8,804 nt of DNA from Halovivax sp. (lineage in GTDB: Archaea > Halobacteriota > Halobacteria > Halobacteriales > Natrialbaceae). Shown one piece after another: positions 5,448 through 8,804 of this stretch. The stretch is from the NCBI GenBank assembly GCA_007135505.1, contig SLIS01000334.1:1-8804 (forward strand), given 5' to 3'. The notes under the pieces were generated by a model. It was not told where the DNA came from. It saw only the letters and a program-made list of their open reading frames with translations, and made no database searches. Positions within the stretch are counted from its first letter, which is position 1, and each line of letters starts with the position of its first letter. A program made the translations under genes and the position numbers.

Positions 5448-6877
5448 GATCTGACCCTCCGTTTCTGATGCCGACCGGCGACCATAACTCGTGAGATCCG
5501 CTCCTCCGGTGCGAGTTCGAGTGCCTCGACCCTGTCCAGTTCGTCCAGCGACCGTCGGAACGCCTCGAACCGTTCGTATTGCTCGTAAGCGTCCTCGAGA
5601 TCGACAGACGCCGACGGATCGAACAGGACCGTCGGCATGAGTACCACGAGCACACGATTATCACCCCTCCTCGCGGTGACCACCGCTTCGAGGAGCCCAT
5701 CCGGGTCCGAGTCGTCGGTCATCAGCACGATCTGGGTCGAACCTTTTATGTCGTTCACTTCGTCGGTGACCGCCGATAGCAGCGGTTTCTCCGTGTGTCG
5801 TCGCGGCTCCGACTCCCGACTCGAGGCGAGCGTCGTGAAGGTCCTCGCGAACGCGGAGTCCTCGTCCCTGAGATGTGCGATCGACCGGCGTCGGCGTTCC
5901 CGGCTCCCGCGGACTCGACTCCTCTCTCGGTCCGCTTGCGTCACCCCGAGGTTCCAGAGGCCGGCTCTGATCTCGGCATACCCTCGATTGGTCGCCGTCG
6001 GGGCGTGACGCTGGGTGATGCTCGTTTCGTCGATGGCGTAGAAACCGATCGGGTCGTGTCTGGCTCGCGCACCCTCGACGAGTACCAGAGCGAGGTGTCG
6101 CGCGTAGTCGAGTTTCGTCTCACCCTCCGTGCCCTGGGCCATCTGTGTCCGGTTATCGATCACCAGAACTGCCGTTCGGTCGATCTGTGAGCCGAACGTT
6201 CGGACGTGCGTCAACTCGAGTCTCGCGGTCGCCTTCCAGTCGATCTTTCGCAACGGATCGCCGGGGACGTACCGGCGAACGTCTTCCGGTTCGAGTCCTG
6301 TGTTGAGCGGGTGTGCCTGGTGTTCCCCGAAGACGCGTCTGATCGCCTCCTGTAGGTTTTCCAGGCCGAGTGACCGGGGGCCACTCGGTTCGACGGTCAC
6401 CGTCGTGGTCGTTCCGCGGTCGATCTCGGTGGAAAAGAGTCCGAACGCATCGACCGCTCGTACCCTCGCCGGTTTGAGCGTATACGTTCCCGCGACGTCC
6501 CACTCGACGTCGAATTCGTCGCTCGCCTCGACTCGTCCCGGTTCGATCGTCACGACCGGTGGCTCCGAAGGGCTCGCCACCGGCGGAAGGCCACCTCGGA
6601 TCTGTACCTCGAGCGACGACGGTCGGACGAGCGCCCCTCGAAGGGTGAGTTCCGTCGACTCGCCCGAGAGTACGCGCTTGCGATCCTTCGTCTGTTCGAC
6701 CACGAGGCCTGTTGTCACCGACCGGAGATCGAACAGAAAGTGCATCTGGAGGGTGACGATCCAGCCACCGACGAGCGCGACACCGAAGAGGAGGACCGGT
6801 TGGGCGAGGACCACCGCAGCGACCGCGAGGAGAGCTACAAGCGCGATCAGCTCCCAGTATCGTCGGGTAACTCGCAT
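5444..6877 (-). CDS. DUF58 family membrane protein with degenerate vWA metal site
   Basis: The product is 477 residues. Two N-terminal helices (about 8-26 and 28-46) are followed by a beta-rich region (about 55-165). The DUF58 hallmark is at 189-228: GLEPEDVRRYVPGDPLRKID (194-213), then WKATARLELTHVRTF. A vWA-like fold follows, with TAVLVIDNRTQM (235-246), GARARHDPIGFYAID (269-283) and IVLMTDDSDPDGLLEAV (383-399). The metal-site motif DxSxS is reduced to DNRTQ (241-245), so classical Mg coordination is doubtful. An Arg-rich insertion (318-336) is also notable. DUF58 proteins are standard partners of MoxR ATPases. The frame stays open upstream to 7105, but the ATG at 6877 gives the membrane helices at the N-terminus and a TATA-like box 25 bases before it. 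A longer protein would run through the divergent gene. It is the first gene of the minus-strand operon. Confidence 0.9.
   Translation of the reverse strand: MRVTRRYWELIALVALLAVAAVVLAQPVLLFGVALVGGWIVTLQMHFLFDLRSVTTGLVVEQTKDRKRVLSGESTELTLRGALVRPSSLEVQIRGGLPPVASPSEPPVVTIEPGRVEASDEFDVEWDVAGTYTLKPARVRAVDAFGLFSTEIDRGTTTTVTVEPSGPRSLGLENLQEAIRRVFGEHQAHPLNTGLEPEDVRRYVPGDPLRKIDWKATARLELTHVRTFGSQIDRTAVLVIDNRTQMAQGTEGETKLDYARHLALVLVEGARARHDPIGFYAIDETSITQRHAPTATNRGYAEIRAGLWNLGVTQADRERSRVRGSRERRRRSIAHLRDEDSAFARTFTTLASSRESEPRRHTEKPLLSAVTDEVNDIKGSTQIVLMTDDSDPDGLLEAVVTARRGDNRVLVVLMPTVLFDPSASVDLEDAYEQYERFEAFRRSLDELDRVEALELAPEERISRVMVAGRHQKRRVRS
5456..5460 (-). promoter_or_regulatory. ribosome binding site that fixes the GTG start at 5447
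   Basis: On the minus strand GGAGG lies eight bases before the GTG at 5447-5445, within the last codons of the DUF58 gene. It matches the end of archaeal 16S rRNA well. It decides the start of the 155-residue membrane protein and indicates re-initiation on a shared message. Confidence 0.6.
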
Positions 6878-6898
6878 ACACTGTAAATCCCGGTCGAG

Positions 6899-6906
6899 TA
6901 ATTGAA
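6899..6906 (-). promoter_or_regulatory. TATA-like box for the DUF58 operon
   Basis: On the minus strand this reads TTCAATTA, centred about 25 bases before the DUF58 ATG at 6877. The transcript would begin at or near the start codon, and no ribosome binding site is seen there, as expected for a leaderless gene. It is back-to-back with the plus-strand box at 6925-6931, so both promoters lie within 75 bases and may share a regulator. Confidence 0.45.
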
Positions 6907-6924
6907 CCTTCTGGATCGCAAGAG

Positions 6925-6931
6925 GTTTTAT
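6925..6931 (+). promoter_or_regulatory. TATA-like box for the DUF4129 gene
   Basis: GTTTTAT, preceded by a purine-rich stretch (AAGAGG at 6920-6925) that could serve as the transcription factor B element, is centred about 25 bases before the GTG at 6953. This is the strongest TATA-like signal in the window. It supports both a leaderless transcript and the GTG as start codon. Confidence 0.55.
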
Positions 6932-6952
6932 CCACCTCGACGTACCGATACC

Positions 6953-8804
6953 GTGGTTTCCCGCACCGTCCTCCTCGTTGGAGTCGTGATCGCCGCCGTC
7001 TGTCTCGTTGGATTGGTTGGAGCGCCGAGCGTAGCCGACGAGGTCAACGAGACGACCCCTCACGAACACCCGAACGAGGCCGATGGGGAGGCCGAAGAGA
7101 GCCAACTGACGGACTGGCTCAGAGGAGAACTGGACGAACGGCTGGGCGAGAGTTCGGTGTTGCTCGACCAGCGTGAATACGACGCTGCTTGGACGGTTGT
7201 CGGAGACGAGTACGACGAAATCCTGGGCCGATACGCCACAGTCGAGGACAGGGATGACGACGAGAGCCGTTCGGCCGAAGAGTTCGAGGAGGCCCGAGAC
7301 ACCCTACGCGAGCTGGTGGAGGACGTCGAGGAGTACGACCGGACGTACGAAGAGTATCAGCAGGCTCGCGACGACGGTGATGCGGAGCGCGCTCGTGAAC
7401 TCGCACGGGACTTGGACGAACTGGCGGGCTCGATCGAAGAGGGGAGCGAGCGGGTCGAAGAGGCCTATGAACGAAGCGAGGACGAAACCGATCGCGATAC
7501 GACCGCCGAACGGGAGGCGGTAGCGAACGTTCGTGAGGGGGTCTCCGAACGGCACGCGTCGATCGAGGACGTCGAGTTCATCGAAACGAATCTGAGTGTC
7601 GAGACCGACACCGAGACGGCGTCGTTCGACAATCCGCTGGAGCTTTCGGGGACGGTAACGACCGCCGACGGCGAGGTGGTCGCGAACGAACCGGTTACGC
7701 TCGTCATCGGAGAACGAACGGTCGATACGACGACCGACGCGGACGGTTCGTTCACGGCTACCTACAGACCGACGCTCGTCTCGCTCAACGCGACCGAACT
7801 CGAAGTCGAGGTCGTCCCCGAACGGGGTTCGGAATACGCCGGCTCCGAGACGATGATTCCGATCGAGATCGAACAGACCGACCCGACCATCGAGGTGACC
7901 GAGCACACGGAGCACGTCGCCTACGGAGAGGAGCTCCTCGCCAACGGGTCTGTCAACGTCGATGGCGAAGGCATCGATTCGGTCCCGGTCGAGCTCGTGA
8001 TCGAAGGCGAAGTACACAACGAGACGGTAACCGACGAGGAGGGATCGTTCTCCTCGAACACCACTCTCCCGGCGGACGTACCGCCCGAAGAGGCCGACGT
8101 TCGCGTTGTGACCGGCCTCGATGAGCAAGCGCTCTCGAACGACGAGGCGGACGTCCCAGTCGAGATCGAGACGACCCCGAGCGCGCTCGAACTGGAGGTC
8201 GTACCGATCGGCGAAAACAGAGCGACGTTAAGCGGGGAGCTCTCGACGGCTGACGGAAACTCCCTGGAGGGTCAGCCGATCGAAATCACCGTCGATAACG
8301 AGACGAGAGGCGTAGAGACGGACGGTGACGGCGCGTTCGAGCGAACACTCACAGTGCCTGACGGCGAGACGTCCCTCACGATAACGGTCACGTACGAGAA
8401 CCCGGAGAGCAACATCGAGGACATCGAAGAGTCGATCACGGTCGAACTGGGTGACGAGGGCGCCGGTCCGGTCCGCGAAATCACCGGAGCCTACGACGTT
8501 CCAGCGCCGCTCGACGTCCTCGGTCTTGGTCTGTTCGCGACGCTCATCGGACTGGGCCTCGCGTTCGCAGTTATCCGTCAGCGATTCTCTCGGGGGGGAC
8601 GCGACGACGGAGCGGGCTCTGGCGAAGGTGACGAGCCCTCGATCAGAGAGGGGATCCGGCTGCTCCTCTCGCTCTCGCGGGAACGACTCTGGGCAGGCGA
8701 GACCGATCGGTCGGTTCGACTGGCCTACGCGGCTGCACGACTCGCCGTCGCCGGTCCCTCAATAGCGCGCCGATCCCAGACCCCCTGGGAGTTCTACGAG
8801 GAGT
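6953..8804 (+). CDS. secreted/anchored beta-domain protein with C-terminal DUF4129 domain (partial)
   Basis: The frame runs open from a GTG at 6953 to the window end (617 codons, C-terminus missing). In order it shows a signal peptide (about 1-28, ending GAPSVA), an acidic helical and coiled-coil region (about 45-190, densest at 103-176), and three Ig/CarboxypepD-regulatory-like beta domains. These domains lie at about 209-303, 309-386 and 407-490, and each has a Gly-Ser/Ala-Phe turn after Asp/Glu-Gly or Asp/Ala residues (DADGSFTA, DEEGSFSS, DGDGAFER). A single membrane helix (about 519-541) and a Gly/Asp-rich linker follow. The cytoplasmic segment from about 583, with DRSVRLAYAAARLAV and TPWEFYEE, is the start of a DUF4129 domain. 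Bacterial DUF4129 proteins are often joined to a transglutaminase-like domain; none is seen here. Several N-x-S/T sites in the outer part could be glycosylated. The start was chosen from the signal peptide and TATA spacing. It is divergent from the DUF58 operon and probably works in the same membrane assembly. Confidence 0.85.
   Translation, partial: MVSRTVLLVGVVIAAVCLVGLVGAPSVADEVNETTPHEHPNEADGEAEESQLTDWLRGELDERLGESSVLLDQREYDAAWTVVGDEYDEILGRYATVEDRDDDESRSAEEFEEARDTLRELVEDVEEYDRTYEEYQQARDDGDAERARELARDLDELAGSIEEGSERVEEAYERSEDETDRDTTAEREAVANVREGVSERHASIEDVEFIETNLSVETDTETASFDNPLELSGTVTTADGEVVANEPVTLVIGERTVDTTTDADGSFTATYRPTLVSLNATELEVEVVPERGSEYAGSETMIPIEIEQTDPTIEVTEHTEHVAYGEELLANGSVNVDGEGIDSVPVELVIEGEVHNETVTDEEGSFSSNTTLPADVPPEEADVRVVTGLDEQALSNDEADVPVEIETTPSALELEVVPIGENRATLSGELSTADGNSLEGQPIEITVDNETRGVETDGDGAFERTLTVPDGETSLTITVTYENPESNIEDIEESITVELGDEGAGPVREITGAYDVPAPLDVLGLGLFATLIGLGLAFAVIRQRFSRGGRDDGAGSGEGDEPSIREGIRLLLSLSRERLWAGETDRSVRLAYAAARLAVAGPSIARRSQTPWEFYEE

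Noticed and set aside
6129..6905. 258-codon plus-strand open frame opposite DUF58
   Set aside because: It is Ser/Thr/Arg-rich, has no recognisable motif, and opposes a gene with clear DUF58 motifs. It would also cover the divergent promoter.
6878..7105. 76-residue N-terminal extension of the DUF58 protein
   Set aside because: It would read through the divergent promoter and the start of the DUF4129 gene, and would place a polar Asp/Asn-rich stretch before the membrane helices. The TATA spacing favours the ATG at 6877.
7304..8128. 274-codon minus-strand open frame opposite the DUF4129 gene
   Set aside because: It is an antisense frame rich in Arg, Val and Asp with no domain. The opposite strand encodes a coherent signal peptide, coiled coil and beta domains.
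1..8804. CRISPR arrays, tRNA/rRNA genes, insertion-sequence ends
   Set aside because: I saw no spaced direct repeats, cloverleaf-like sequence, transposase motifs or terminal inverted repeats of an insertion sequence. The repeats noted are a single hairpin and protein-level domain repeats.

Overview
The window looks like haloarchaeal chromosome. It is GC-rich apart from its first ~160 bases. The predicted proteins are acidic (long Asp/Glu runs, few Lys). Several genes appear to start right at the transcript 5' end, about 25-28 bases after a TATA-like box, while genes inside operons carry GGAGG ribosome binding sites. The calls come from reading the sequence; no database search was possible.

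Layout. (1) 1-400: an AT-richer, gene-poor left edge with short open fragments on both strands. It ends in a remnant of a sugar-phosphate nucleotidyltransferase that is broken by a frameshift after about 30 codons. (2) 408-4105, plus strand: four tightly packed genes. These are an O-antigen ligase/polymerase-like membrane protein, a 90-residue three-helix membrane protein, a DUF4350-type membrane protein and a MoxR-family AAA+ ATPase. Junctions are 0 bases, 1 base and an 8-base overlap. (3) 4105-4160: a nested inverted repeat followed by TTTT, between convergent operons. (4) 6877-4169, minus strand: a DUF58 protein, a multi-spanning membrane protein of 155 residues and a coiled-coil membrane protein of 272 residues, overlapping by 4 and 8 bases. 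(5) 6878-6952: a 75-base divergent promoter region with two TATA-like boxes. (6) 6953 to the right edge, plus strand: a large secreted-then-membrane-anchored protein with a coiled coil, three Ig/CarboxypepD-like beta domains, one transmembrane helix and the beginning of a cytoplasmic DUF4129 domain, cut by the window end.

How the genes fit together. MoxR ATPase, DUF58, DUF4350 and DUF4129 proteins are a recurrent genomic set in bacteria and archaea. MoxR proteins are generally regarded as chaperone-like AAA+ ATPases that work on partners with von Willebrand A (vWA) folds. Here all the partners except the ATPase are membrane proteins. This suggests an envelope-spanning complex in which cytoplasmic ATPase activity acts on a membrane assembly whose outer part is the beta-domain/coiled-coil protein. 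That role is inference. The most unusual local features are the polysaccharide-polymerase-like gene fused head-to-tail onto this operon, its promoter apparently inherited from the broken nucleotidyltransferase gene, and a DUF58 protein whose predicted metal site lacks the usual serines.
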